Below the pieces are notes generated by a model. It did not search any database, was not told where the DNA came from, and saw nothing but the letters and a program-made list of their open reading frames with translations. From an uncultured Clostridia bacterium (GTDB lineage: Bacteria > Bacillota > Clostridia > Oscillospirales > Oscillospiraceae), in contig CAMKED010000007.1 in NCBI GenBank assembly GCA_946411475.1, positions 1-45,726 of the forward strand: DNA of 45,726 bases, in the 5' to 3' direction. The translations under genes were made by a program, and so were the position numbers. Positions 16,481-24,480 of this stretch are shown here, in pieces (positions within the stretch are counted from its first letter, which is position 1; each line of letters opens with the position of its first letter).

Positions 16481-17521
16481 TTACAGCTTCAGATCATCCT
16501 GCTTGATCCAGCCGAGCTTGCGCTCGATTTCGCAGAAGACGAAGCTCAGCACGGCGGGCAGCACGAAGCAGATCAGCAGCATACCGATCCAATCCATTGC
16601 ACCGATGGCTTCCTTTGTATTGACCCAGCCGGTATAGACGCCGATCTGCCCCACGAATCCGCAGGTGCCCATGCCGGAGGCCACGGCGGGGCCGTTGTTC
16701 TCCAGGTGGAAGAGGCAGGTCGCCAGCGGGCCGGTGATGGCAGAGGCCAGGATGGGCGGGATCCAGATACGGGGGTTCTTGATGATATTCGGCATTTGGA
16801 GCATGGAAGTGCCGATGCCCTGGCTGACCAGACCGCCCCAGCGGTTCTCGCGGAAGCTCATGACCGCGAAGCCCACCATCTGGGCGCAGCAGCCTGCTAC
16901 TGCAGCGCCGCCGGCCAAACCGGTCAGGCTGAGGGCCGCGCAGATCGCAGCAGAGGAAATCGGCAGGGTCAATGCAATGCCCACCAGCACGGAAACCAGA
17001 ATGCCCATGAAGAAGGGCTGGAGGTTCGTCGCCCATTTGATCAGATCGCCCACATAGCTTGCACCCTTGCCGATGGGAGGCGCGATCAGAATGGCAAGCA
17101 GAACACCGACGAGGGTCGTGACCGCCGGGGTGACAAGGATGTCCACCTTGGTGCGCTTGGAGACCAGCTTGCCGCACTCACAGGCGATGATGGCGATGAC
17201 GTAGACGGCAAGGGGGCCGCCGGCGCCGCCGAGGCTGTTGCCGGCAAAACCGACGCCCACCAGAGAGAACAGGACGAGGGGCGAGGCGTGCAGCGCATAG
17301 CCGATGGCGACGGCAATAGCCGGGCCGCACATCTGGAAGGCGTAGTCGCCGACCTGGACCAGCAGGTCCACGCCGAGCTGCTGTCCGAGCGTTTTGATGA
17401 TGGTGCCGATCAGCAGGGATGCAAAGAGTCCCTGGGCCATCGCGCTCATGGCGTCGATGAAATAGCGCTTGGGGGACAACTCAATGTCCTGCTTTTTGAG
17501 GAACGCTTTAAATGTACTCAT
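16481..17521 (-). CDS. PTS-type IIC membrane transporter (PTS_EIIC_2 family)
   Basis: A 346-residue polytopic protein with about eight to ten hydrophobic segments and many Gly-rich turns (GVGFAGNSLGGAGGPLAVY, GKGASYVGDLIKW, PNIIKNPRIWIPPILASAITGP). This pattern belongs to the EIIC-like family often annotated as PTS transporter subunit IIC (PTS_EIIC_2). No EIIA or EIIB domain is fused or encoded nearby, so it may work with distant partners or as a non-PTS permease. The substrate cannot be assigned. An AAAGGAGAG ribosome site precedes the ATG, and the promoter at 17590-17618 is nearly perfect. Placement before the MoxR cluster may be accidental or operonic. Confidence 0.82.
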   Translation of the reverse strand: MSTFKAFLKKQDIELSPKRYFIDAMSAMAQGLFASLLIGTIIKTLGQQLGVDLLVQVGDYAFQMCGPAIAVAIGYALHASPLVLFSLVGVGFAGNSLGGAGGPLAVYVIAIIACECGKLVSKRTKVDILVTPAVTTLVGVLLAILIAPPIGKGASYVGDLIKWATNLQPFFMGILVSVLVGIALTLPISSAAICAALSLTGLAGGAAVAGCCAQMVGFAVMSFRENRWGGLVSQGIGTSMLQMPNIIKNPRIWIPPILASAITGPLATCLFHLENNGPAVASGMGTCGFVGQIGVYTGWVNTKEAIGAMDWIGMLLICFVLPAVLSFVFCEIERKLGWIKQDDLKL

Positions 17522-17536
17522 GTTTCTCTCCTTTTG

Positions 17537-17551
17537 CGGTCATAATGACCG
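17537..17551. promoter_or_regulatory. Dyad in the PTS IIC leader
   Basis: CGGTCAT-A-ATGACCG is a perfect 7-bp inverted repeat with a 1-base centre, between the promoter and the ribosome site of the IIC gene. It could be an operator or a small RNA hairpin; which one is not determined. Confidence 0.4.
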
Positions 17552-17589
17552 TGCATTCCCGTCACAAAGCGCGACGGTTTTCGGCATTC

Positions 17590-17618
17590 ATCATATACAA
17601 AACTGCCTTCATTGTCAA
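17590..17618 (-). promoter_or_regulatory. Sigma-A promoter of the PTS IIC gene
   Basis: On the minus strand TTGACA (17613-17618) and TATGAT (17590-17595) are 17 bp apart. It leaves an untranslated leader of about 60 bases. Confidence 0.85.
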
Positions 17619-17672
17619 GGAAAATCCTAACTTGCAGGCAGAAAAAAAACCGGCAAAATGGAAAGAAAAACC

Positions 17673-17701
17673 TTGCAAATCAAGAGAAACTATGCTATAC
17701 T
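17673..17701 (+). promoter_or_regulatory. Sigma-A promoter of the pheST leader
   Basis: TTGCAA (17673-17678), a 17-bp spacer and TATACT (17696-17701). Transcription would start near 17708, giving a leader of about 530 bases before pheS. Confidence 0.82.
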
Positions 17702-17865
17702 GTTTGCGATTTCATCAGTGACAGGCTTGGAACGGTTTGTCCGTGTCTCACAGGCGGGTTCAGAGAGGGTGCGGTTGCTGCGAGCACTCCCCGCAGAGGC
17801 AGGGGCTTTCGACCGGGAGCCGCAGACCTGAAGAGGCGGGTGCGCCGCCGCAGCGCGTCAAAAAA

Positions 17866-18023
17866 GTTGACAATTGAAGGTTGAAAGTTGTGGTATCGTT
17901 CAAATTGCTATTTGAACGATGAAAAGAATCGGAATCTTGCGGGATCGGATGTTTTCCTTCTGTTTTTCAAATGTCAATTTGAAAAACTCCTCCATTTTCA
18001 ATTTTCAACTCTCAATTCTTAAC
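17866..18023. repeat. AT-rich inverted-repeat element inside the T-box leader
   Basis: The 25-bp ends (17866-17890 and 17999-18023) are inverted copies matching at 20 of 25 positions, both of the GTTRANAATTGA...GTTGAAA type. Inside are two perfect hairpins: ATCGTTCAAA/TTTGAACGAT (17895-17920) and GTTTTTCAAAT/ATTTGAAAAAC (17962-17987). Base composition differs sharply from the GC-rich surroundings, which suggests an inserted repeat. No clear target duplication was seen. Confidence 0.65.
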
Positions 18024-18175
18024 TTCGTATGTTTCCCTGCAACGCGGGTGCATACAGTCCTTTGACCGTCTGAGGCAGTATGTCCCCTTGCGTAGGGCTT
18101 GCCGTGGGGATCGCGTTAAGGTCCGAGAGTGCGCCGGGGCTCCGGCGAATGCGGGTGGTACCGCGGAAGCATTGT

Positions 18176-18212
18176 CTTTCGTCCCAGATTGCTGGGAGGA
18201 AAGGCTTTTTTT
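18176..18212 (+). terminator. T-box terminator hairpin
   Basis: CTTTCGTCCCAG (18176-18187) pairs with CTGGGAGGAAAG (18192-18203), with one mismatch, followed by seven T. It should form when tRNA-Phe is charged and stop transcription before pheS. Confidence 0.88.
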
Positions 18213-18242
18213 GTTTTGTAATTCTATACAAGGAGATAGTAT

Positions 18243-19271
18243 ATGAAAGACCAACTGGAACAAATCCGGTCCAGGGCGCTTGCAGCTCTTGAAGCGGCGA
18301 AAGAATCCGCCGAGCTGGAGAATCTGCGGGTCAGCCTGCTGGGCAAAAAAGGTGAGCTCACCGCCGTATTGAAAATGATGGGCAAGCTCTCCGCCGAGGA
18401 GCGTCCCGTGATGGGGCAGCTCGCCAACTCCGTCCGCGCCGCGATTGAGGAACGGCTGGAAACCCGGAAGGCCGAGTTGGCGGCCGCTGCCATGGAGCAA
18501 AAGCTTGCAGCCGAGGCGCTCGACGTCACGGTCCCCGGCACCGCCCCGACGCTGGGCCACAAGCATCCCATGAACATCGCACTGGACGAGGCCAAGGAGA
18601 TCTTCATCGGCATGGGCTTCCAGATTTTGGAGGGGCCCGAGGTCGAGCTGGCCGAATATAACTTCACCAAGCTGAACACGGAAGAAGGCCATCCCGCCCG
18701 CGACTGGTCCGATACCTTCTATATTCAGGAGGACAGCTCCGTTCTGCTGCGGACGCAAACCTCTCCCATGCAGATCCGGGCCATGGAGGCCATCAAGAAT
18801 CCGCCCATCCGCATTTTGGCTCCGGGCCGTGTCTACCGCAAGGACGAAGTGGACGCCACCCACTCCCCCATGTTCCACCAGATCGAAGGTCTGGTCATCG
18901 ACAAAGGCATTACGATGGCTGACCTCAAGGGCACGCTGGAAACCCTGGTCAAGTCCCTCTACGGCGAGGACTCCGTGGTTCGTTTCCGCCCCCACCACTT
19001 CCCTTTTACCGAGCCGAGCTGCGAGGTGGACGTGCAGTGCTTCAAGTGCAAGGGCGCCGGCTGTCCCACTTGCAAGGGCGAGGGCTGGATCGAGCTGCTG
19101 GGCGCCGGCATGGTGCATCCCAAGGTGCTCGAGGGCTGCGGGATCGACCCCAACGTCTACTCCGGCTTCGCCTTCGGCATCGGCCTGGAGCGTATGGCCA
19201 TGCGCCGCTTCCAGATCTCCGATCTGCGACTGATTTTCGAAAACGACGTCCGCTTCCTGCGGCAGTTCTGA
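18243..19271 (+). CDS. pheS: Phenylalanyl-tRNA synthetase alpha subunit
   Basis: PheS is the catalytic subunit of the alpha2-beta2 enzyme that charges tRNA-Phe. At 342 residues it has normal length. An N-terminal coiled coil is followed by the class II core: motif 2 region APGRVYRKDEVDATHSPMFHQIEGLVID, then VRFRPHHFPFTEPSCEVDV, a Cys-rich CFKCKGAGCPTCKGEGW insertion common in clostridia, and motif 3 FAFGIGLERMAM. AAGGAG precedes the ATG. It is controlled by the T-box leader and followed 18 bp later by pheT. Confidence 0.98.
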   Translation: MKDQLEQIRSRALAALEAAKESAELENLRVSLLGKKGELTAVLKMMGKLSAEERPVMGQLANSVRAAIEERLETRKAELAAAAMEQKLAAEALDVTVPGTAPTLGHKHPMNIALDEAKEIFIGMGFQILEGPEVELAEYNFTKLNTEEGHPARDWSDTFYIQEDSSVLLRTQTSPMQIRAMEAIKNPPIRILAPGRVYRKDEVDATHSPMFHQIEGLVIDKGITMADLKGTLETLVKSLYGEDSVVRFRPHHFPFTEPSCEVDVQCFKCKGAGCPTCKGEGWIELLGAGMVHPKVLEGCGIDPNVYSGFAFGIGLERMAMRRFQISDLRLIFENDVRFLRQF

Positions 19272-19289
19272 GAAAGGAGGCAAACGAAT

Positions 19290-21674
19290 ATGAATCTCTC
19301 CAGAAAATGGCTCAAAGAGTTTGTTGACATCGAAGCCTCCGACCGGGAGTATGCCGAGATTATGACCGTCGCCGGGCAGAAGGTGGAGACCACCGCCCGG
19401 CTCGACGCGGAAATCAAAAACGTCAAGGTGGGCAAGGTGCTCTCCATCGTCCGCCATGAGAATTCCGACCACATGTGGGTCTGCCAGATCGACGTCGGCG
19501 AGGCCGTGCCGATCCAGATCGTCACCGGCGCGCAGAACGTCCGCCAGGGCGACCTGGTCCCCGCCGCGCTGCATGACTCCTACCTGGCAGGCGGCGTCCA
19601 TATCACCAGAGGCATGCTGCGCGGTGAGGAATCCAACGGCATGCTCTGCTCCATCCAGGAGCTGGGTCTGACCCACAACGACTTCCCCGACGCCTGTCAG
19701 GACGGCATCTGGATCCTCAACGACGAGGGCGCGCACGTGGGCCAGGACATCAACGAGGTCATCGGAAACGACGACGCCGTGGTGGAATTCGAGATCACCA
19801 ACAACCGTCCCGACTGTTACAGCCTGATCGGTCTGGCCCGGGAGACGGCGGCGGCCTTCAACGTCCCGCTCAAGCTCCACGAGCCCGTAGTCAAGGGCGG
19901 CGGCCCCGGCGAGCTGATGGAACTGCTCGACGTGGAGACCCCCGACCCCGATCTCTGCCTGCGCTACACGGCCCGGATGGTCCGGAACGTGAAGATCGGC
20001 CCCTCCCCAAAGTGGATGCGCCAGCGTCTGCGCGCCGCCGGGATCCGGCCCATCAACAACATCGTCGATATTACCAACTACGTCATGGTGGAGTACGGTC
20101 AGCCCATGCACGCCTTTGACTATCGCTACGTCGGCGGCGGCAAGATCATCGTTCGCCGGGCCGGGGCAGACAAGACCCTGACCACCTTGGACGGCAACGT
20201 CCGCAATCTGACGCCTGATATGCTGGTCATTGCCGACGAAACCCGTCCCGTAGGTCTGGCCGGCGTCATGGGAGGCGAAAACTCCGAGATCGCCCCCGAC
20301 ACCGTGGACGTAGTCTTCGAATCCGCCAACTTCGACGGCACCTCCATCCGCAAGACTGCGCTGGCCCTGGGCATGCGCACCGAGGCCTCCGCAAAATTTG
20401 AGAAGAACATCGACCCGATGCTGACCCTGCCCGCCGTCAACCGTGCCTGTGAGCTGGTGGAGCTGCTGGGCGCCGGTGAAGTGCTCGACGGCGTGATCGA
20501 CATTCTGAACTATATCCCCCAGCCCGTCGTCCTGCCTCTGGAGCCCGAGCGGATCAACGCCCTGCTGGGCACGCAGATCCCCGAGGCCGACATGATCGAC
20601 TATCTGCGCCGTGAGCAGATCACCGTATCAGACGGCAAGATCATCGTCCCCACCTGGCGGCCCGACCTGCGGCGGATGGCTGACGTGGCCGAGGAAGTCG
20701 CCCGCTTTTACGGCTACAACGAAATCCCAACCACGCTGATGCGCGGCGCCACCACCCGCGGCGGTTATTCTCCCAGTCAGAAGCTGGAAAACAAGGCCGG
20801 CACAGCGGCCCGGGCCATGGGGTACAGCGAGATCATCACCTACTCCTTCGTCTCCCCTTCCGGAATGGATATGATTCGCGCCCCCAAGGACGACCCGCGC
20901 CGTAAGCAGATCAAGCTGCTGAACCCGCTCGGCGAGGACAGCTCCGTCATGCGCACCACGGGTCTTCCCTCCATGCTGGACATTCTGGCCCGGAACTATG
21001 CCTATCACAACAAGGCAGCCCGGCTCTATGAACTGGCAAAGATCTACCTGCCGGTGGAGGGCGAGCCTCTGCCCCGCGAGCCCAAGCTGCTGATGCTGGG
21101 CAGCTACGGTCCCGGCGAAGACTTCTACACGCTCAAGGGTGCCGTGGAGGGCATTCTCGCGCAGCTCAACACCCTGCCCGTTTCCTTTGAAGCCGTTACG
21201 GACAACCCCAGCTTCCACCCCGGCCGCTGCGCGGCCCTGCTGGTGGACGGCAAGCGGATTGGCCTGCTGGGTCAGGTTCATCCTCTGGCCGCTGCGAATT
21301 ACGGCATGGACTGCGAGGTCTACTGCGCCGAGCTGAACTTCACCGAGCTGCTCACCGTGCTGGCTCCCGAAAAGACCTTCAAGGCTCTTCCCCGCTTCCC
21401 GGCCACCAGCCGCGACCTCGCCGTTGTCTGTGACGAGACCGTCACCGTTGGCTCGCTGGAAGCCTGCATCACCGCCGCCGCGGGCGAGCTGCTCCGCGAG
21501 ATCAAGCTCTTTGACGTCTACCGCGGCGCAGGCATCCTCCCCGGCAAGAAGAGCGTCGCCTTCTCCCTGACCTTCCGCGCCGAGGACCGCACCCTCACCG
21601 ACGCCGACATTGAACCCGCCATGGGCGAAGTTTTGCAAGCATTGGAGCGGAATCTGAATGCCGTCAGAAGATAG
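19290..21674 (+). CDS. pheT: Phenylalanyl-tRNA synthetase beta subunit
   Basis: PheT is the large subunit and includes the editing domain that hydrolyses Tyr-tRNA-Phe. The 794-residue protein has the usual order: the N-terminal tRNA-binding (EMAP-like) domain at about residues 40-150, B3/B4 editing domain in the middle (EFEITNNRPDCYSLIGLARE at its start), B5 domain (VPTWRPDLRRMADVAEEVARFYGYNEIP), the pseudo-catalytic class II-like part, and the C-terminal anticodon-binding domain (FPATSRDLAVVCDE). AAAGGAGG precedes the ATG. It forms an operon with pheS. Confidence 0.98.
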   Translation: MNLSRKWLKEFVDIEASDREYAEIMTVAGQKVETTARLDAEIKNVKVGKVLSIVRHENSDHMWVCQIDVGEAVPIQIVTGAQNVRQGDLVPAALHDSYLAGGVHITRGMLRGEESNGMLCSIQELGLTHNDFPDACQDGIWILNDEGAHVGQDINEVIGNDDAVVEFEITNNRPDCYSLIGLARETAAAFNVPLKLHEPVVKGGGPGELMELLDVETPDPDLCLRYTARMVRNVKIGPSPKWMRQRLRAAGIRPINNIVDITNYVMVEYGQPMHAFDYRYVGGGKIIVRRAGADKTLTTLDGNVRNLTPDMLVIADETRPVGLAGVMGGENSEIAPDTVDVVFESANFDGTSIRKTALALGMRTEASAKFEKNIDPMLTLPAVNRACELVELLGAGEVLDGVIDILNYIPQPVVLPLEPERINALLGTQIPEADMIDYLRREQITVSDGKIIVPTWRPDLRRMADVAEEVARFYGYNEIPTTLMRGATTRGGYSPSQKLENKAGTAARAMGYSEIITYSFVSPSGMDMIRAPKDDPRRKQIKLLNPLGEDSSVMRTTGLPSMLDILARNYAYHNKAARLYELAKIYLPVEGEPLPREPKLLMLGSYGPGEDFYTLKGAVEGILAQLNTLPVSFEAVTDNPSFHPGRCAALLVDGKRIGLLGQVHPLAAANYGMDCEVYCAELNFTELLTVLAPEKTFKALPRFPATSRDLAVVCDETVTVGSLEACITAAAGELLREIKLFDVYRGAGILPGKKSVAFSLTFRAEDRTLTDADIEPAMGEVLQALERNLNAVRR

Positions 21675-21696
21675 CCGTTGAGAGGAGAAACAGAAT

Positions 21697-22542
21697 ATGA
21701 AGCCTTATATCATCAGCGCGGACAGTACGCTGGATATGCCGGAGGAGCTGCTCCGGCGCTACGACATCCGTCCCATCGCCAGCTACGTGACCATGGGCGA
21801 AAAGACTGTGGACGACTGGCCTGATCTCACGCAGAAGGACCTGCTCGACTACGTTCGGCAGTCCGGCCAGTTGGCAAAAACCAGCGCGGCGAATCCCGAC
21901 GACTATGAAAAATGGTTCCGCAAGCTCACCGCCGAGGGGAAGCCTGTCATCCACGTCGCAAAAAGCGCCGGCGTTTCTTCCTGTTATCAGAACGCCTGTA
22001 TGGCGGCCAGTGAAGTCGGCAACGTTTGGGTGGTAGACTCCAAATGCCTCGCAGGCGGCACCAGCCTGACCATTCTTGCCGCCCTGAACACCGACCTGGA
22101 GGACCCCGCCGAGGTGGCAGCCTTTATGGAAGAATACCGGAACCGGATCGACGGCAGTTTCATCATCGAAACGCTGGAGTTCCTGCACAAGGGCGGCCGC
22201 TGCTCCACGCTGGCCGCGATGGGCGCCAACATTCTGAAGCTCCGCCCCGAGATCGTCTTTGAAAACGGCATCATGCGGGTCGGCAAGAAATACCGCGGCG
22301 TCTACCGCAAATGCGTCTATCAGTTCCTGGAGGATAAATTCGCCCTTCTGCCCGAGCTGGAAACCGATATCGTGTACATGAACCACACCATAGAGGATCC
22401 CGCCTTTTTGGAGGAATTGAAGACCTTCGTCCGCGAGAAAACCGGCTGCAAACAGTTCATCGAGTACCCTGCCTGCTCCGCGATCTCCACCCACTGCGGG
22501 CCAAATACTTTCGGTCTGTTTTTCGTGCGGAAGCAGAAATAA
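21697..22542 (+). CDS. DegV family fatty-acid-binding protein
   Basis: A 281-residue DegV protein. Family features are the N-terminal SADSTLDMPEELL, the KTSAANPDDYEKWF stretch with the ligand-contacting SAAN-type loop, VVDSKCLAGGTSL, and the C-terminal domain with HTIEDPAFLEELK and GPNTFGLFF. DegV/FakB proteins bind a fatty acid and present it to the kinase FakA, though some have other lipid ligands. No FakA/DhaK-like gene is nearby. It lies 22 bp after pheT with a GAGAGGAG ribosome site, so it may be co-transcribed with pheST. Confidence 0.93.
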   Translation: MKPYIISADSTLDMPEELLRRYDIRPIASYVTMGEKTVDDWPDLTQKDLLDYVRQSGQLAKTSAANPDDYEKWFRKLTAEGKPVIHVAKSAGVSSCYQNACMAASEVGNVWVVDSKCLAGGTSLTILAALNTDLEDPAEVAAFMEEYRNRIDGSFIIETLEFLHKGGRCSTLAAMGANILKLRPEIVFENGIMRVGKKYRGVYRKCVYQFLEDKFALLPELETDIVYMNHTIEDPAFLEELKTFVREKTGCKQFIEYPACSAISTHCGPNTFGLFFVRKQK

Positions 22543-22558
22543 TTTTACAAATAAGCGC

Positions 22559-22587
22559 TTTACAAATCCCCTCAAATGGGGTATGAT
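22559..22587 (+). promoter_or_regulatory. Sigma-A promoter of ireB
   Basis: TTTACA (22559-22564), a 17-bp spacer and TATGAT (22582-22587). The spacer holds a small CCCC/GGGG dyad. Confidence 0.75.
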
Positions 22588-22616
22588 AAGAGAAACGAAG
22601 CAAGGAGGAAGGCAAT

Positions 22617-22862
22617 ATGGAAGACCATACCATCAAGTATCGTGTTCCCTCGGAGGATCACGAGGAAATGAAGCGGATCCTATCCTCCGTTTATTCCTCA
22701 CTCACCGAAAAAGGCTATAATCCCGTCAACCAAATTGTAGGTTATCTTCTCTCTGAGGACCCCACCTACATCACCAACCACAACAACGCCAGAGCCATGA
22801 TCTGCCGTCTGGACCGGGACGAGCTGCTCTCTGAGTTGGTGCGCAATTATCTGTTTAACTGA
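22617..22862 (+). CDS. ireB: IreB family regulatory phosphoprotein
   Basis: An 81-residue protein matching the IreB (UPF0297/YrzL) family along its full length: the N-terminal [20 protein letters not shown], then [35 protein letters not shown] and the closing LVRNYL. In Enterococcus, IreB is a substrate of the IreK Ser/Thr kinase and affects cephalosporin tolerance; conserved Thr residues near the N-terminus are possible phosphorylation sites here too. A CAAGGAGGAAGG ribosome site precedes the ATG. The usual neighbours alaS, ruvX (yqgF) and a DUF1292 gene are missing, and two hairpins close the transcript. Confidence 0.94.
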   Translation: MEDHTIKYRVPSEDHEEMKRILSSVYSSLTEKGYNPVNQIVGYLLSEDPTYITNHNNARAMICRLDRDELLSELVRNYLFN

Positions 22863-22887
22863 CCGGTCCCGTCAAACGGACAGCGCG

Positions 22888-22910
22888 GGGAGCCTGCGGC
22901 GCAGGCTCCC
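22888..22910 (+). terminator. Terminator after ireB
   Basis: GGGAGCCTGC-GGC-GCAGGCTCCC, a perfect 10-bp stem followed by TGTTTT, 25 bp past the stop codon. Confidence 0.8.
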
Positions 22911-22924
22911 TGTTTTGTCAGGCC

Positions 22925-22942
22925 GGCGGACAGTTGTCCGCC
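22925..22942 (+). terminator. Second hairpin after ireB
   Basis: GGCGGACA-GT-TGTCCGCC, a perfect 8-bp stem followed by GCCTTTG. It may be a backup terminator or part of a GC-rich intergenic repeat. Confidence 0.5.
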
Positions 22943-23067
22943 GCCTTTGTTACAATTTCATAGGTACCCCGCTTTCCGACTCTCCCCGCAAATCACGTCT
23001 TTTCGGACCAAAAGCCGTCAATTCCTGACAATCAGGCAAAAAACTTGTAAATTTTTCGTCTCAGGGG

Positions 23068-23096
23068 TTGACAAACTCATTGCAATGAGTTACAAT
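23068..23096 (+). promoter_or_regulatory. Sigma-A promoter with an 18-bp palindromic operator in its spacer
   Basis: TTGACA (23068-23073) and TACAAT (23091-23096) are 17 bp apart. The spacer is almost entirely a perfect palindrome, AACTCATTGCAATGAGTT (23074-23091), whose last base is the first base of the -10. This is the classic position for a dimeric repressor. It controls the 95-residue protein and the NlpC/P60 gene after it. Confidence 0.8.
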
Positions 23097-23127
23097 TTGG
23101 TTACATTTCCAATGAGGAGGTGTTCCA

Positions 23128-23415
23128 TTGGCTGAACAAAACGGCCTGACGTACAAGGGTCATCCCTTGATGCGAAAGGATAATCTTGTCTACTACGGCT
23201 CAATGGCAGATCCATATATCATCATTCTTCAAATCCTTGAAGCCAAGGATTTCCAGGACGTCAGCCTGGCGACGAAGGTTTCGGTCCAGCTCCAGTTGAC
23301 TGACCAAACGGTCAGGCCCAAGGACCGCATCGTTAAGAAGGGTGAAAAAGACGGCTTCTACACAGCTCTGGACGTAGGTTGTGTCTGGCTCGAGCGGGCC
23401 TTAGCCGGTAAGTGA
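23128..23415 (+). CDS. Small conserved-looking protein of unknown function
   Basis: A 95-residue cytosolic protein with no signal peptide or membrane segment. The start is a TTG, chosen because GAGGAGG lies 7 bp upstream and no ATG is placed as well. The sequence has a YYGSMADPYIIILQILE stretch and a DVSLATKVSVQLQLTDQT beta-like stretch. I do not recognise the family. It is first in a transcript with the secreted NlpC/P60 protein (20-bp gap) behind a promoter with a palindromic operator, so a link to cell-wall turnover is possible. Confidence 0.75.
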   Translation: MAEQNGLTYKGHPLMRKDNLVYYGSMADPYIIILQILEAKDFQDVSLATKVSVQLQLTDQTVRPKDRIVKKGEKDGFYTALDVGCVWLERALAGK

Positions 23416-23435
23416 TTCGGAAAGCGAGGGTACAT

Positions 23436-24431
23436 ATGAAACGTTTTACCACCAAACTGATTGCATTGCTTCTGACCGTTGCCATGCTGGCCGGCTTTGC
23501 CCTTCCGGCTCATGCGACAGAACTGAAAACCGGCATTGGCGTTGTGACTGCCTCTGCGCTGCGCCTTCGCGCTGCGGCCTCCGTGGACAGCAAGATCCTC
23601 TCCACCGCCTCCTACGGTGACAGTGTAGTTATCATTCGCCAGGTCGGTGACTGGTATCTGGTCAATTACAACCTGGACATCGGCTACATGCACAAGGATT
23701 ACATTGAGTTCAACGAGAGAAAGAACATCAAACTCGGTTATGCCATGTTTGATACCTGCAGCAACGTCCGGAAAGGTCCCAGCACCAGCAACGGCGTCGT
23801 AGCCCAGGCTCCCAAGGGTGAGACCTGCTTCATCATCGGCTTCAACTGCGGATGGTACAAGGTCAGCTTTAACGGTCAGATCGGCTACGTCCGTTCCGAT
23901 CTTCTGACTCTGCTTGAGCTTCCCTATTCCAACTCCGGCAGCAAGGGTAACACCTATCACGAAGGCAGCTCCTCTTCCTCCGGCAGCTCTTCTTCCGGCA
24001 GCAGCTCCTCTTCCTCCGGCAGCTCTTCCAGCTCCTCCAGCTCCAACACGCTGGGCGAAAAGGTCGCAGCTTACGCCATGCAGTTTGAGGGTTACAGATA
24101 CGTCTACGGCGGAGCTTCTCCCTCCACCGGCTTTGACTGCTCCGGCATGGTCTACTACATCTACAATCAGTTCGGCTACAACGTCGGCCGCACCAGCACT
24201 TGCCAGTACGAAAACGGTTATCCCCACGTGAGCCGCAGCGAGCTCCAGCCCGGCGACATCATCATCTTTACGCGCACCTATGCCGCCGATTTCCCCGCGA
24301 CCCACTCCGCGATTTACATTGGCAACGGAAAATTCATTCACGCTGCGAACTCCCGCTCCGGCGTCGTCGTTACAAGCTTCAGCAACGATTTCTACGCCTC
24401 CCGTTTCCTGTGCGGCATTCACATCGGATAA
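23436..24431 (+). CDS. Secreted SH3-NlpC/P60 cell-wall hydrolase
   Basis: A 331-residue exported endopeptidase. It has a signal peptide (MKRFTTKLIALLLTVAMLAG, cleavage likely after AHA) and two bacterial SH3 domains at about residues 30-90 and 100-160. A Ser-rich linker of mostly S and G follows (about 172-205), then an NlpC/P60 domain with catalytic C235 (GFDCSGMV), H290 (THSAIYIG) and H302 (FIHAAN). It probably cuts stem peptides in peptidoglycan, between D-Glu and diaminopimelate by family. The start at 23436 is preferred over a GTG eight codons earlier because it begins the signal peptide and lies after the previous stop. A strong terminator follows. Confidence 0.93.
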   Translation: MKRFTTKLIALLLTVAMLAGFALPAHATELKTGIGVVTASALRLRAAASVDSKILSTASYGDSVVIIRQVGDWYLVNYNLDIGYMHKDYIEFNERKNIKLGYAMFDTCSNVRKGPSTSNGVVAQAPKGETCFIIGFNCGWYKVSFNGQIGYVRSDLLTLLELPYSNSGSKGNTYHEGSSSSSGSSSSGSSSSSSGSSSSSSSSNTLGEKVAAYAMQFEGYRYVYGGASPSTGFDCSGMVYYIYNQFGYNVGRTSTCQYENGYPHVSRSELQPGDIIIFTRTYAADFPATHSAIYIGNGKFIHAANSRSGVVVTSFSNDFYASRFLCGIHIG

Positions 24432-24445
24432 TTTGATTTCCTTTC

Positions 24446-24480
24446 AATACCCGGTATTCTTCGGAATACCGGGTATTTTT
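24446..24480 (+). terminator. Rho-independent terminator after the NlpC/P60 gene
   Basis: AATACCCGGTATTC-TTCG-GAATACCGGGTATT, a perfect 14-bp stem with a UUCG tetraloop followed by more T. Confidence 0.92.

Larger units (their letters stand above)
17708..18212 (+). promoter_or_regulatory. T-box riboswitch leader of pheST
   Basis: T-box leaders bind uncharged tRNA and let transcription continue into synthetase genes. The T-box sequence TGGTACCGCG is at 18156-18165. The distal stem I region is recognisable at 17760-17790 (CAGAGAGGGTGCGGTTGCTG). A TTC triplet at 17808-17810 is a plausible phenylalanine specifier, fitting the genes downstream. The terminator hairpin follows at 18176-18212. The leader is unusually long because about 158 bp of AT-rich inverted-repeat sequence (17866-18023) lies between stem I and the antiterminator region. 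The specifier assignment is less certain than the T-box call. Confidence 0.88.

Noticed and set aside
18012-20111. A 699-codon open frame on the minus strand across pheS and pheT
   Set aside because: It is antisense to two certain genes, and its composition is that of a reverse-frame shadow.
23965-24051. Ser-codon run in the NlpC/P60 gene as a possible CRISPR-like or slippage repeat
   Set aside because: It encodes a Ser/Gly linker, has mixed codons and no spacers, and is a normal feature of secreted hydrolases.
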